A DNA stretch of 64,000 nt, from positions 7,254,001 through 7,318,000 of the forward strand of contig NZ_FNTQ01000001.1 in assembly GCF_900105755.1 (NCBI RefSeq). The letters are read 5' to 3'. Positions 1 through 9,829 of this stretch are shown in pieces. Source of the stretch: Streptomyces sp. Ag109_O5-10 (lineage in GTDB: Bacteria; Actinomycetota; Actinomycetes; Streptomycetales; Streptomycetaceae). A program made the translations under genes and the position numbers. Below the pieces are notes generated by a model. It did not search any database. It saw only the letters and a list, made by a program, of their open reading frames with translations, and was not told the DNA's origin. Position 1 is the stretch's first letter. Each line of letters begins with the position of its first letter.

Positions 1-467
1 CCGACGGTCGGCCGGCCGCTCTGCCGGGCACGGGCGCCGTGGACGCCGTACTCGGGCATCTTCTGCGGTTCGACGAACCCCTCGCCGGTCAGCAGCACCG
101 TGTCGGAGAGGAACCGGGCCAGCTCGGTGAGGTTGGCCGGGCCGCCCTCGACGAGGTATCTCAGGGCCTCGGCGACCACGCCCGCCGGCACCGACGACTC
201 GGCCATCAGCTCGGCGTCCGGCACCGCCTCGCCGCCGAGCAGCACGGTCGGGATCCCGGCGGCCTTCAGCGCGGCGAGCCCGTCCTCCCAGGCGCGCTTG
301 CCGCCGAGCAGCCGCACGACGGCGATGTCCGCGCCCGCGACCAGCGCGGGCAGCTCCTCCGCGACGTCGACGCGCGTCGGATTGCCGATCCGGTAGTCGG
401 CACCGGAGGCGGCCCGGGCCGCCAGCAGATCGGTGTCGGCGGTCGACAACAACAACACAGTGCTCAT
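1..467 (-). CDS. cobN: Cobaltochelatase subunit CobN, N-terminal part (runs off the left edge)
   Basis: Large subunit of the ATP-dependent cobaltochelatase that inserts cobalt into hydrogenobyrinic acid a,c-diamide in aerobic cobalamin synthesis. Only the first 155 or so residues are in the window, starting MSTVLLLSTADTDLLAARAA and containing the segment VRLLGGKRAWEDGL, which fits the CobN N-terminus. The ATG at 467 overlaps the TGA of cobyric acid synthase (ATGA), so the two genes are translationally coupled in one minus-strand operon. The family is normally around 1200 residues, so most of the gene lies outside. The call rests on recognising the N-terminus and on the cobalamin context; it is probable rather than proven. 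Confidence 0.8.
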   Translation of the reverse strand, partial: MSTVLLLSTADTDLLAARAASGADYRIGNPTRVDVAEELPALVAGADIAVVRLLGGKRAWEDGLAALKAAGIPTVLLGGEAVPDAELMAESSVPAGVVAEALRYLVEGGPANLTELARFLSDTVLLTGEGFVEPQKMPEYGVHGARARQSGRPTV

Positions 468-1975
468 GCGGGCGCTCCCGGTGGAATGAAAGGCAGTCCT
501 TGCGGCGCGCCCGACTCGATGAGCCGCCAGAGCGCGTCCGTGTCCGCGTGCTGTTCGATCAGGTCGCCGAGCCGGTCGAGCTGCTCCTCGCGCAGCGCGG
601 CGAACGAGGTGCCGGGGGCCGGCACGAACCGGCGGCCCGCGGCGGCCGCCACCTCGCGCAGGAAGGCCCGCCGGAAACCGTCCGACTCCAGGGAACCGTG
701 CCAGTGCGTGCCCCAGGCCTGCCCGACCCGGCAGCCGTCCAGGAACGGCTCGCCTCCGGTCACCTCGCCGACCCCGTGATGGATCTCGTAGCCCTCGACC
801 CGCTCGCCGAGGGCCTCCCCGACGGGCCGGGTGAGCGTCTTCTCCCGGGCGAACCGGACGCGCACGGGCAGCACCCCGAGCCCGTCGACGGCCCCCTCGC
901 GGCTCTCGACCTCGTCCTCGATGTGCTCGCCGAGGATCTGGAAGCCCCCGCAGATGCCGAGCACGGGCCGCTGCTCCGCGGCCCGGCGCCGCAGCGCGTC
1001 CGCGAGTCCCCGTGCCCGCAGCCACTCCAGGGCGCGCACCGTCCCCCGGGTGCCGGGGACGATGACGAGGTCGGCGTCGGCCAGCTCCTCCGGCCGGTCC
1101 ACGAACCGCACCACGACGCCGGGTTCGGCGGCCAGCGCGTCCACGTCCGTGAAGTTGGACATCAGCGGGATGGCACAGACGGCGACCCGGAGCACGTCGT
1201 CGCCCACGGGCGGGGCGACGTTCGACTCGCGCACGGTCCCGCGCAGGGACACCCGCAGTCCGTCCTCCTCGTCGATGCCGAGGCCGTGCCGGAAGGGGAG
1301 GACGCCGTAGGTGTGCCGCCCGGTGAGCCCGTGCAGCATGCCGAGGCCCGGTTCGAGGAGGGAGACGTCCCCGCGGAACTTGTTGACGAGGAAACCGGCG
1401 ACCAGGGCCTGGTCCTCCGGCGACAGCAGCGCGACGGTCCCGAAGAAGGAGGCGAAGACGCCCCCGCGGTCGATGTCGCCGACCACGAGCACGGGCAGCC
1501 CGGCGTTGCGGGCCATCCCCATGTTCACGATGTCGGTCCGGCGCAGGTTGATCTCCGCCGGACTGCCCGCCCCCTCACAGATCACCGCGTCATACGTGCC
1601 CCGCAACTCGGCGAGACAGTCGAGCACGGTCCCGAGCAGCTTCTGCTGCCGGCCGCCGTGGTACCCGCGCGCGCTCAGCTCGCCGACGGGCTTGCCGAGC
1701 AGCACGACCTGACTGCTCTGCTCGCCGCCGGGCTTGAGCAGCACCGGGTTCATCAGCGCGGTCGGCTCCACCCGGCAGGCCTGCGCCTGCATGGCCTGCG
1801 CCCGCCCGATCTCGGCACCCTCACGCGTGACGAAGGAGTTGAGGGACATGTTCTGCGCCTTGAACGGCGCCACCTTCACGCCCTGCCGCACCAGCCACCG
1901 GCAGATACCGGCGGTGACGACACTCTTCCCGGCGTCGGAGGTGGTACCGGCCACGAGGAGACCGCCGTTGTTCAT
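464..1975 (-). CDS. cobQ: Cobyric acid synthase (glutamine-hydrolysing)
   Basis: Amidates the side chains of adenosyl-cobyrinic a,c-diamide to give cobyric acid, using glutamine and ATP. The 503-residue product has the expected two halves: an N-terminal dethiobiotin-synthetase-like ATPase with the P-loop GTTSDAGKS near residues 7-15, and a C-terminal class I glutamine amidotransferase with the nucleophile elbow GICGGFQ and the histidine motif YEIHHG. The open frame continues upstream, but the ATG at 1975 is chosen because it overlaps the stop of the cobD gene as ATGA and gives the usual family length. It lies between cobD and cobN and is probably controlled by the riboswitch ahead of cobD. 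Confidence 0.95.
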   Translation of the reverse strand: MNNGGLLVAGTTSDAGKSVVTAGICRWLVRQGVKVAPFKAQNMSLNSFVTREGAEIGRAQAMQAQACRVEPTALMNPVLLKPGGEQSSQVVLLGKPVGELSARGYHGGRQQKLLGTVLDCLAELRGTYDAVICEGAGSPAEINLRRTDIVNMGMARNAGLPVLVVGDIDRGGVFASFFGTVALLSPEDQALVAGFLVNKFRGDVSLLEPGLGMLHGLTGRHTYGVLPFRHGLGIDEEDGLRVSLRGTVRESNVAPPVGDDVLRVAVCAIPLMSNFTDVDALAAEPGVVVRFVDRPEELADADLVIVPGTRGTVRALEWLRARGLADALRRRAAEQRPVLGICGGFQILGEHIEDEVESREGAVDGLGVLPVRVRFAREKTLTRPVGEALGERVEGYEIHHGVGEVTGGEPFLDGCRVGQAWGTHWHGSLESDGFRRAFLREVAAAAGRRFVPAPGTSFAALREEQLDRLGDLIEQHADTDALWRLIESGAPQGLPFIPPGAPA

Positions 1976-2922
1976 GACGCCCTTCCCGGGAGCGATCCGC
2001 GCAGCAGCGCCCCCGCCGCGCTCACCCCCAATGCCAGCCATCCCACCCGCCGCGACAACCGCACCGCCCGTTCGATGTCCGCGACCTGCACAGCCCGCCC
2101 CTCCCCGTTCAGCACCGGCCGGTGCTCGATCCGCCCCCCGTACGACAGCGTCCCCCCGAGCCGCACCCCCAACGCCCCCGCGAACGACGCCTCGACGGGC
2201 CCAGCGTTGGGACTCGGATGCTTCACCGCATCGGCCCGCCAGGCCCGTACGGCCCCCTGCCGGTCGTCCCCGGCCACCGCGGCCAGTACGGCGGTGAGCC
2301 GTGCCCCCGGCCACCCGGCCACGTCGTCGAGCCGCGCGGAAGCCCACCCGTAGCGCCGGTACCGGGGCGACCTGTGCCCCACCATGGCGTCCAGGGTGTT
2401 GACGGCCCGGAACCCCAGCAGCCCGGGGACGCCCCCCACGGCTCCCCACACCAGTGCGCCCACGACCGCGTCGCTGGTGTTCTCGGCGACGGACTCCACG
2501 ACCGCACGGGCGATCCCGCCGGCGTCCAGGGCCTGCGGATCCCGTCCGCACAGATGCGGCAGCCGGGCACGGGCCGCCTCGACGTCACCCGCCTGCAGGG
2601 CCCGCCCGATGGTCTGGGCCTCACGGGAGAGCGAAGTGCCCCCGACGACGGCCCAGGTGGCGGCGGCCGTGAGCGCGACGGACGCGACGGCGGACGGGCG
2701 TACGACCCGCTGCGCCGCGGCACCCAGCGCCACGGCACCCCCGGCACACACGGCGGTGTGCAGCGCGCCCCACCCGCGGTGGTCCCGCCACAGCACCCGC
2801 TCCACGGCCCCGGCCGCCCGTCCGAACACGGCGACCGGATGCCCCCGGCGCGGATCGCCGAGCAGCAGATCACCGAGAAGACCGGCGGCGGCGCCGTACG
2901 CGAAGACGCGATCGGCACCCAT
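1972..2922 (-). CDS. cobD: Adenosylcobinamide-phosphate synthase (CbiB/CobD)
   Basis: Polytopic membrane enzyme that joins the aminopropanol arm to cobyric acid. The 316-residue product starts MGADRVFAYGAAAGLLGDLL and carries the family features GDPRRGHPVAVFGR, ENTSDAV and PPLWGAVGG-like hydrophobic segments; several membrane spans are evident. The length fits the family. Its stop overlaps the start of cobQ by four bases. It is the first gene of the minus-strand cobalamin operon. No strong ribosome-binding site is visible at the ATG, consistent with translation being controlled by the cobalamin riboswitch about 100 bases upstream. Confidence 0.93.
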   Translation of the reverse strand: MGADRVFAYGAAAGLLGDLLLGDPRRGHPVAVFGRAAGAVERVLWRDHRGWGALHTAVCAGGAVALGAAAQRVVRPSAVASVALTAAATWAVVGGTSLSREAQTIGRALQAGDVEAARARLPHLCGRDPQALDAGGIARAVVESVAENTSDAVVGALVWGAVGGVPGLLGFRAVNTLDAMVGHRSPRYRRYGWASARLDDVAGWPGARLTAVLAAVAGDDRQGAVRAWRADAVKHPSPNAGPVEASFAGALGVRLGGTLSYGGRIEHRPVLNGEGRAVQVADIERAVRLSRRVGWLALGVSAAGALLRGSLPGRAS

Positions 2923-3024
2923 CGGCTCAGCCGGCCGCGGGGTCGGGGACGGGCCGGGTACTCAACCTCGATCGGCAGCCGCGCATGGCGTTATGTCCTC
3001 ACTCAGGGTGTCCGCGCCCTGGTT

Positions 3025-3178
3025 CGACGAGACCGGCGGTGGGAGTTCCTGGCTTCCGGGGATTGCTCCCCCGGTGACAGTGGCGGGACCGCGCCGGATT
3101 CACACCGGCTTCCTCCCTTGCCGCCGTACATGGCTCCGGAAGTCCACCACGCCCCCGGAAGACCCGTCAACTTGCCTT
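3025..3178 (-). promoter_or_regulatory. Cobalamin (B12) riboswitch
   Basis: Read on the minus strand, the region contains the class I cobalamin aptamer core: GGAAGCCGGTGTGAATCCGG followed by GCGGTCCCGCCACTGTCACC (the B12 box), then the 3' element AGCCAGGAACTCC. These blocks are conserved in order and spacing. It sits about 100 bases upstream of cobD, the first gene of the cobalamin operon. Known family behaviour is repression of the downstream genes when adenosylcobalamin binds. The ends given are approximate. Confidence 0.93.
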
Positions 3179-3244
3179 TGACCTGCGAGGGGAGTGTGTG
3201 GGAAGGCCCACACCGAGTGTCCGGCGGGGCCTGTGGGGTATGCG

Positions 3245-3280
3245 GAAGGCTCCTCTCCTGTCGGACGGAGAGGAGCCTTC
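3245..3280 (-). terminator. Rho-independent terminator after the pit operon
   Basis: A perfect 14-bp inverted repeat (arms 3245-3258 and 3267-3280, GAAGGCTCCTCTCC) with an 8-base loop lies 40 bases past the stop of the 75-residue membrane protein gene. It separates the minus-strand pit operon from the cobalamin riboswitch transcript. Confidence 0.75.
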
Positions 3281-3319
3281 GGAGCTCCGACGAGGCCCTT
3301 TGCGGCGGGCCTTCGGGTG

Positions 3320-3547
3320 TCAGGCCTTCGCCACGATCAGGTGGATGCCGTACGCCACCGCGGCCGCGCAGGCGGCGAAGCAGAGCCAGGCGGCCGTCAC
3401 GGCCAGGGCCGCGGATCCGCCCTGGGCGGTGGCGCGTTCGCGGGCGGAGAGGCCCTTGATGCCGAGGGTGAAGAGGGCCACCAGACCCACGGTGGCCACG
3501 AGGCTGACGCCGAAGACGGAGCCGATGGCTGCCCAGTCGATGTTCAT
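3320..3547 (-). CDS. Small membrane protein of the phosphate transporter operon
   Basis: A 75-residue protein with two clear hydrophobic spans, about residues 5-28 and 43-70, separated by a short charged loop (SARERATAQGG). It follows the Pit transporter gene by 18 bases on the same strand and precedes a strong terminator, so the two almost certainly share a transcript. I do not recognise a named domain. A role as an accessory or stabilising partner of the transporter is inference from the operon only. Confidence 0.75.
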   Translation of the reverse strand: MNIDWAAIGSVFGVSLVATVGLVALFTLGIKGLSARERATAQGGSAALAVTAAWLCFAACAAAVAYGIHLIVAKA

Positions 3548-3565
3548 GTCGGATCTTCCTCGGGG

Positions 3566-4816
<1,251 letters not shown>

Positions 4817-4863
4817 TTACCCAGGCAATCGTTCGAAGTCATTGGTGGTTGGACCGTAGGCAA

Positions 4864-4885
4864 CCTGGATGAACGGAAGGTGAAC
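4864..4885 (-). promoter_or_regulatory. Candidate PHO box (PhoP binding site) upstream of pit
   Basis: On the minus strand two adjacent 11-base units, GTTCACCTTCC (4875-4885) and GTTCATCCAGG (4864-4874), match the Streptomyces PhoP direct-repeat unit G(G/T)TCAYYYR(G/C)G. The second is a full match; the first matches in its GTTCAYYY part. A weaker third unit follows at 4853-4863. The site lies about 48 bases upstream of the pit start, a plausible promoter position. Confidence 0.6.
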
Positions 4886-4990
4886 TGAGGCGGTCGTGGT
4901 GGTGTATGAAATCGAATGTGAGGCCGCCGCACCCGGAGCGTGGCGGGGCCGTCGTCCCGGTTCCGGTCCGACGGCCCGGTCGCCCGTTGG

Positions 4991-5767
4991 TCAGAGGCCG
5001 AGGGCGACGGCCTTCAGGCGGCCCGCCGACCCGTTGAAGAGATTCTGGTCACCCGGCAGGGTTCCGCTGTTGTCGTACTGCCAGAAGGTCCACGACGACC
5101 AGCCGGCCGGCAGTGTCCCGGCGTCCGCCGAGCCGTGGCGGGCGATCCACAGCGCGTGGTCGGCGGCGAAGGCGCCGCTGCCGCCTGTGCAGAGGTTCCA
5201 CCAGTTCGTGGTCGTGTAGATCACCGGCCGCCTGCCGGTCTCCCGCTTCAGCTCGTCACTGAAGGACCTGATCCACTCGACCATCCGGGAGGTGCTGAGC
5301 CCATAGCACTTGTGCTTCTTGTCGTACGGGTCGTACTCGACGTCGAGCGCGGGCGGCAGCGTCCAGCCGTCCGCCGTCCACGTGCCGCCATGGCTCACGA
5401 AGTACGCGGCCTGGCGGGCGCCCGACGACTTGTCCGGCAGGGCGAAATGGTACGCGCCCCGCCTGATCCCGGCCGCCCGCGAGCCGGTGTACTGCCGGTC
5501 GAAGTACGGGTTGCGGTAGGTGGTGGACTCGGTGGCCTTGATGTATACGAACCGGGCGCCCCTGGCCCTGGCGCCCGGCCAGTCGACGTTCTTCTGGTGC
5601 GAGGAGACGTCGTGTCCCTTCGGTAGGCCCCCCGCGGACGCGGGTGTCCCGGTGAACGCGGTCACGGCGGTCGCGAGGGCGAGCGCCGCCACGGACACCG
5701 CGAGGGCGCGACTGTGCACGCGGACGCGGACGCGGTGGCGGGACGGCGGAATACGGTCACGGGCCAT
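4991..5767 (-). CDS. Secreted GH25 lysozyme
   Basis: A 258-residue muramidase predicted to cut peptidoglycan outside the cell. It has an Arg-rich N-terminus and signal peptide (about residues 1-46, ending near TPASAGG), then a glycoside hydrolase 25 barrel with the hallmark start GHDVSSHQ, the segment FVYIKATEST and the acidic strand motif ALDVEYDPYD. The C-terminus SWTFWQYDNSGTLPG is typical of the family. The ATG at 5767 is chosen over the much longer open frame because a GGGGGGA ribosome-binding site precedes it and a signal peptide follows directly. It is a single gene facing away from the aldolase gene. Confidence 0.92.
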   Translation of the reverse strand: MARDRIPPSRHRVRVRVHSRALAVSVAALALATAVTAFTGTPASAGGLPKGHDVSSHQKNVDWPGARARGARFVYIKATESTTYRNPYFDRQYTGSRAAGIRRGAYHFALPDKSSGARQAAYFVSHGGTWTADGWTLPPALDVEYDPYDKKHKCYGLSTSRMVEWIRSFSDELKRETGRRPVIYTTTNWWNLCTGGSGAFAADHALWIARHGSADAGTLPAGWSSWTFWQYDNSGTLPGDQNLFNGSAGRLKAVALGL

Positions 5768-5963
5768 GTTTCCCCCCGGAATGGCGACGTGTACGAAAAA
5801 TCGTCCAGAGATTATTGGAAGATCGGCGTGTCCTCGGCGATCTTTGGCCAAGATGTGAAATGGAACCGTTTGGGGCGATTTGCGCTCTACTGGATTCGGG
5901 ACGCCAGGCCTAAAGTGCCCTGCCGTGCGGGCAGGTTGGAGAGTCGCCTGACAGGATCGGGCC

Positions 5964-6698
5964 ATGGCTGAGCAGCGGCGGGACGAGCGTGACGGACGGG
6001 GCGGACGGGCCCGCCCCCCAGGTGTGTCGGAGCCGCGAAGACGGGATGTGCGCGCGGAGGAGGCGGACGCCTGGCTCGAACTCGTCGCCACCGCCCGCCG
6101 CACGGTCTCCGACGGACTGGTCGTCGGCACCTCGGGCAACGTCTCGGTCCGCGTCGGCGACACCGTGCTGGTCACGCCGTCGGGTGTGCCTTATGACCGG
6201 CTCGGTCCGGACGACGTGACGGGGGTGGACCTCGCCGGCCGCCGGGTGCTCGGCACCCGGGTCCCGACCAGCGAGCTGCCGATGCACCTCGCGGTCTACA
6301 ACAGCACCGACGCCGGGGCCGTCGTCCACACCCACGCCGTCCACGCGACGGCCGTCTCCACGCTCGTCCCCGAGCTGCCGGCCATTCACTACATGTCCGC
6401 CGCCCTCGGCGGCGCGGTCCGGGTTGCCCCCTATGCGACGTACGGCACCGACGAGTTGGCCGAGAACATGCTCCGCGCGCTGGCCGGCCGCTCCGCCTGC
6501 CTCCTCCAGAACCACGGCACGATCACCTACGGCACCACCCTCACCCAGGCCTACGACCGCACCGCCCAGCTGGAGTGGATGTGCCGCCTGTGGCTGACGG
6601 CGTCCGCGGTACCGGGCCTGACCCCGAGCCTGCTCTCCCCGGAACAGGTGGCGCAGGCCGGGCAGCAGCTGAGGGGATACGGGCAGACGGAGGGGTGA
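5964..6698 (+). CDS. Class II aldolase/adducin family protein (FucA-like)
   Basis: A 244-residue zinc-dependent sugar-phosphate aldolase or epimerase-type protein. It shows the N-terminal GTSGNVSVR motif, the PSGVPYD phosphate-binding segment, the zinc ligands in VVHTHAVHATA and the later histidine in LLQNHGT. These match L-fuculose-phosphate aldolase and relatives. The first 35 residues are Arg/Gly-rich and not part of the fold, so a slightly later start is possible. No other sugar-catabolic gene adjoins it, so the substrate cannot be assigned. Confidence 0.88.
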   Translation: MAEQRRDERDGRGGRARPPGVSEPRRRDVRAEEADAWLELVATARRTVSDGLVVGTSGNVSVRVGDTVLVTPSGVPYDRLGPDDVTGVDLAGRRVLGTRVPTSELPMHLAVYNSTDAGAVVHTHAVHATAVSTLVPELPAIHYMSAALGGAVRVAPYATYGTDELAENMLRALAGRSACLLQNHGTITYGTTLTQAYDRTAQLEWMCRLWLTASAVPGLTPSLLSPEQVAQAGQQLRGYGQTEG

Positions 6699-6790
6699 AC
6701 CCCGCCCGGGCGGGAAGGCGGATCCAGTGGCTTCGTCGATTTCTCCCTCCTCCGCTGGCCGACACCGGAGTCCGCCCGGACACTGGACAG

Positions 6791-7918
6791 GTGCGCCCAG
6801 TCAAAGTCACGGCCGCTGCCGTCGGTGCCGTACTCGCCGCCGGTGCGGCCGGCGTGGCCGCGGGGCGGTTCGCGAGTGACGCCGCGCTGAAGGCACCGCC
6901 CGGCCGGCCGCTGCCCACCGAACCCCGGCTCACCGTGCACGGCACCGCGGCCGGCCGCATCACCCTCACCCGCGACCTCGCCTCGCTGCGCCCCGGCACC
7001 TACGGGCTGGCCGGCGACGGCGCCCACGCGGTCGTCGGGGCCGTCCTGGAGTCGGCCGCGGACACCCCCGACACCGTCGTGCGACGGCTGGAACGGGTGA
7101 CCCACGGCACCTTCGAGACCGGCGACCGGGCCTGGCTCACCGCCAACGTCCACATCGGCAACCCGGGCACGGCCCTGGGCCTGGAGTACGCGGACATCGA
7201 CCTGCCCGGCGAACTCGGCCCGCTGCCCGCCTGGTTCGTGCCCGGCGACCGGGACACCTGGGTGATCGCGGTGCACGGCCTCGGCACCACCCGCGAGCTC
7301 GCCATGAACGTCATGGCGTTCCTGCACGCCCGGCGCCTGCCGGTGCTCGCCCTCGCCTACCGCGGCGACCTCGGCGCCCCGCGCCCCCCGGACGGACTGA
7401 ACCACCTCGGCGAGAGCGAGTGGCGCGACCTGGACGCGGCGATCCGCTACGCCGTCCGCTACGGCGCCCGCCGCGTCGTCCTGCACGGCTGGTCCACCGG
7501 CGCCACCATGGCCCTGCGCGCCGCCGCCCACTCGGCACTGCGCGAGCGGATCTCCGGCCTCGTCCTGGACTCCCCGGTGCTCAGCTGGGAGGCCACCCTG
7601 CGTGCCCTCGCCCAGGCCCGGCACACCCCCGAGCCCCTGCTGCCGCTCGCCGTGCGGGCCGCCCAGGGCCGCGCCGGCCTGCACCCCGACCACGCCGGCG
7701 ACCCTGTCGACCCGGACCAGCTCACCGTGCCCACCCTGGTCGTGCACGGCCCCGACGACGCGGTGGCCCCCTGGGTGTACTCCCGCAGGCTCGCCGAGCG
7801 GCGCCCCGACCTGGTGGCCCTGCACACCGTCCCGGACGCCCCGCACGGCGCCATGTGGAACGCCGACCCGGAGGAGTACGAGGAACGACTGCGCCGGTTC
7901 CTCACGCCCCTGATGTGA
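6791..7918 (+). CDS. Membrane-anchored alpha/beta hydrolase
   Basis: A 375-residue serine hydrolase. The N-terminus has one hydrophobic segment (about residues 6-25) that is likely a signal anchor. The hydrolase core shows the oxyanion segment AVHGLGTTRE, the nucleophile elbow GWSTGA near residue 235, the acid motif VVHGPDDAVAP and the histidine motif PHGAMW near the C-terminus. The GTG at 6791 is chosen because it leads directly into the signal segment; the open frame itself starts further upstream. The substrate is unknown. Confidence 0.85.
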   Translation: MRPVKVTAAAVGAVLAAGAAGVAAGRFASDAALKAPPGRPLPTEPRLTVHGTAAGRITLTRDLASLRPGTYGLAGDGAHAVVGAVLESAADTPDTVVRRLERVTHGTFETGDRAWLTANVHIGNPGTALGLEYADIDLPGELGPLPAWFVPGDRDTWVIAVHGLGTTRELAMNVMAFLHARRLPVLALAYRGDLGAPRPPDGLNHLGESEWRDLDAAIRYAVRYGARRVVLHGWSTGATMALRAAAHSALRERISGLVLDSPVLSWEATLRALAQARHTPEPLLPLAVRAAQGRAGLHPDHAGDPVDPDQLTVPTLVVHGPDDAVAPWVYSRRLAERRPDLVALHTVPDAPHGAMWNADPEEYEERLRRFLTPLM

Positions 7919-8304
7919 TGCGCTCCGGCGCGCGCTCCCCGGGCGCGCGCTCTTGGAGGAGCGATCCCGGGCGAGCGCCCCGGCACCCGACGGCGCCCCC
8001 GATGTGATTCTCCCCGCACCCGCCGGTCCTTCCCCTCCGCGTGCCCGCGGCTCTCCGGCCCGAGCCGCAGACCCCGGCTCCAGCCGGTTCCGGAGGTTCC
8101 GTTTAACGTCGTACCACTGGCCTGAACATCTCTCCTCGCCTCCCCTCGCCCCCCGTGCGTTGGCCAGCCCCGTCGCCCGCCGTGACATTCCGTTTGGGTT
8201 TTCGGACCGTCAACCGGAAGACTGCACCCGTGACGTCCCGTATCCCGCGCGACTCAAGGCTTCGACTCGTCCGAACGCGACCCCTGGCCGCCGCCCCCCG
8301 AGCG
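7919..8304. other. Intergenic region with a probable terminator
   Basis: This stretch of 386 bases holds a GC-rich inverted repeat at 7928-7950 (GCGCGCG and its complement around CTCCCCGGG), followed by TCTT, which probably ends the hydrolase transcript. Nothing else is certain. The real start of the next gene may lie inside it, at GTG 8230. Confidence 0.5.
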
Positions 8305-9693
8305 ATGAACCAGCGGCCCGCGCGCCGCCCCGCACCCCGCCCGCCGGAGGGCACCCCGGCCCCCGCCGAGCTGGCCAGAATGGCACGCTCCGGCCTGGCC
8401 GGCGCGGCCCGCGTCGCCCACTGGGCCGACGCCGCCCTCGGGCCGGGCAGCGACGGCGCGACCGCCGACGGCAAGGCCACGCTCTCCGACGCGTCCGCCG
8501 AACGCGCGTCCGAGGACCTGGGCCTGACCACCGCTCAGGTCCGCGCGGACTGGGACACCGCCCGTCTCGCCGGCCTGGTCGAGGTGCACGGGGACAGCGC
8601 GCGCCCCGGCTGGCGCCTGCGCGCCTGGGACCGCGACGACAGCGCCGTGCTGCGCGGCTGGGTCGCCCTCTTCGACGCCTGGTCGCTCGCCCACCCGGAG
8701 CCCGCCGGGTTCGAGCCCGCCGCCGTCGCCGAAGTCGTCTCGGCCATGCCCCAGGTGCTCTCCTTCCTCCAGCTGTCCGCCGGCCCCGTCCCGGTCGAGC
8801 AGCTCCTGGACCTGCTGGGACAGCGGGTCACCGAGCTGCGCACCGAGCGTTGCGAGGTCCCCTACGACACGGAGCACGGCACCGGGACCGCCCGTCCCCT
8901 CGCCGCCGTGCGCTCCGCCGACGCCGACCCGGCGGAGCACGCCCCGGCCGAGGACCCGGCCCCCGCCGACGAGGCCGAGCTCGCCCCCCTTCTCGACTGG
9001 GCCCTGCACGCCCTCGCCTCCGTCGGCGCGCTGACCTACGGCGACGGCCAGGCCACCCTCACCCCGCTGGGCAGCTGGGCGGTCTGGGTCAAGCTGGAGC
9101 AGATCTGCGTCGCCGCGCAGAGCCCCGCGGGCAACATCGAGGTCGCCGCGGAGGAGATGCTGCGCGGCTGCGCCCAGCTGCGCCCCAACGCGGCCCGCGC
9201 CGAGTACCGCGCCTGGCTCGCCGCCCGCCCCGTCGGCGGCGCCGTCACCGAACTCGTCGACGCCGCCCGCGGTGAGGACGCCCTGCTGCGCGGCCTCGCC
9301 TTCGAGGCGCTGCGCGTCGTCGGCGCCCCCGCCGAACCCGACGTCCGCGCGGTCGTCGACGAGCCGACCCTGCGGCCGTACGCCCTGCTGTGGCTCGCCG
9401 AGCACGACGGGGTCGACCCCGAGGACGCCCACGAGGTGCTCACCCGGGAAGAGGCCACCTGGCTCTGGGTGGACACGGCCGCCGCGGTCGCCGACCACGG
9501 CGAGGCCCCGCTGCTCGTCCGCCACCTGGAGTCGGCGCTGCAGCCCACCGTCCCCGCGCTGCTCGAGGAGGTCCGCGCCGTCGGCCATCCGCGCACCGTG
9601 CAGGTCCTGGTCGCGCTCGCCGCCGCCCACCCCGACCCGGCGCTGGCCAAAGCCGTCCGCCGGGCCGCCTTCCAGGTGCACACCGGAGGCTGA
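8305..9693 (+). CDS. Conserved protein of unknown function, possible winged-helix N-terminus
   Basis: A protein of about 462 residues that I do not recognise by name. After a Pro/Ala-rich N-terminus it has a segment resembling a helix-turn-helix (ASEDLGLTTAQVRADWDTARLAGLVEVHG), then a long alpha-helical region with many Leu/Ala/Glu residues, an acidic stretch (DADPAEHAPAEDPAPADEAE) and a second winged-helix-like part ending TYGDGQATLTPLGSWAV. The C-terminal half resembles helical repeats (RHLESALQPTVPALLEEVRAVG). Candidate starts are GTG 8230, ATG 8305 and ATG 8380; none has a convincing ribosome-binding site, so the start is uncertain. Confidence 0.75.
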   Translation: MNQRPARRPAPRPPEGTPAPAELARMARSGLAGAARVAHWADAALGPGSDGATADGKATLSDASAERASEDLGLTTAQVRADWDTARLAGLVEVHGDSARPGWRLRAWDRDDSAVLRGWVALFDAWSLAHPEPAGFEPAAVAEVVSAMPQVLSFLQLSAGPVPVEQLLDLLGQRVTELRTERCEVPYDTEHGTGTARPLAAVRSADADPAEHAPAEDPAPADEAELAPLLDWALHALASVGALTYGDGQATLTPLGSWAVWVKLEQICVAAQSPAGNIEVAAEEMLRGCAQLRPNAARAEYRAWLAARPVGGAVTELVDAARGEDALLRGLAFEALRVVGAPAEPDVRAVVDEPTLRPYALLWLAEHDGVDPEDAHEVLTREEATWLWVDTAAAVADHGEAPLLVRHLESALQPTVPALLEEVRAVGHPRTVQVLVALAAAHPDPALAKAVRRAAFQVHTGG

Positions 9694-9773
9694 ACGGTCC
9701 GCCGGCAGCGCCGCGACCGGCGCTGCCGCCCGTCGGCCGCGGCGCTCGTCGTGGCTGGTCGCGCAGTTCCTCT

Positions 9774-9817
9774 CCCGGCCTTCGGCCGGGGTACCCCCAG
9801 CGCCCCTCACGGGGCGC
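9774..9817. terminator. Double hairpin between convergent genes
   Basis: Two stems lie side by side: CCCGGCC-TTC-GGCCGGG (9774-9790) and GCGCCCC-TCAC-GGGGCGC (9800-9817). They follow the phrase GCTGGTCGCGCAGTTCC, a common Streptomyces intergenic repeat. They sit between the convergent stops at 9693 and 9830 and can serve as a bidirectional terminator. Confidence 0.65.
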
Positions 9818-9829
9818 CGCCCGGACAGT

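Noticed and set aside
500..2353. Long plus-strand ORF opposite cobQ
   Set aside because: Antisense shadow of a high-GC gene; its product is Pro/Arg/Gly/His-rich without domains, while the minus frame is a clear cobyric acid synthase.
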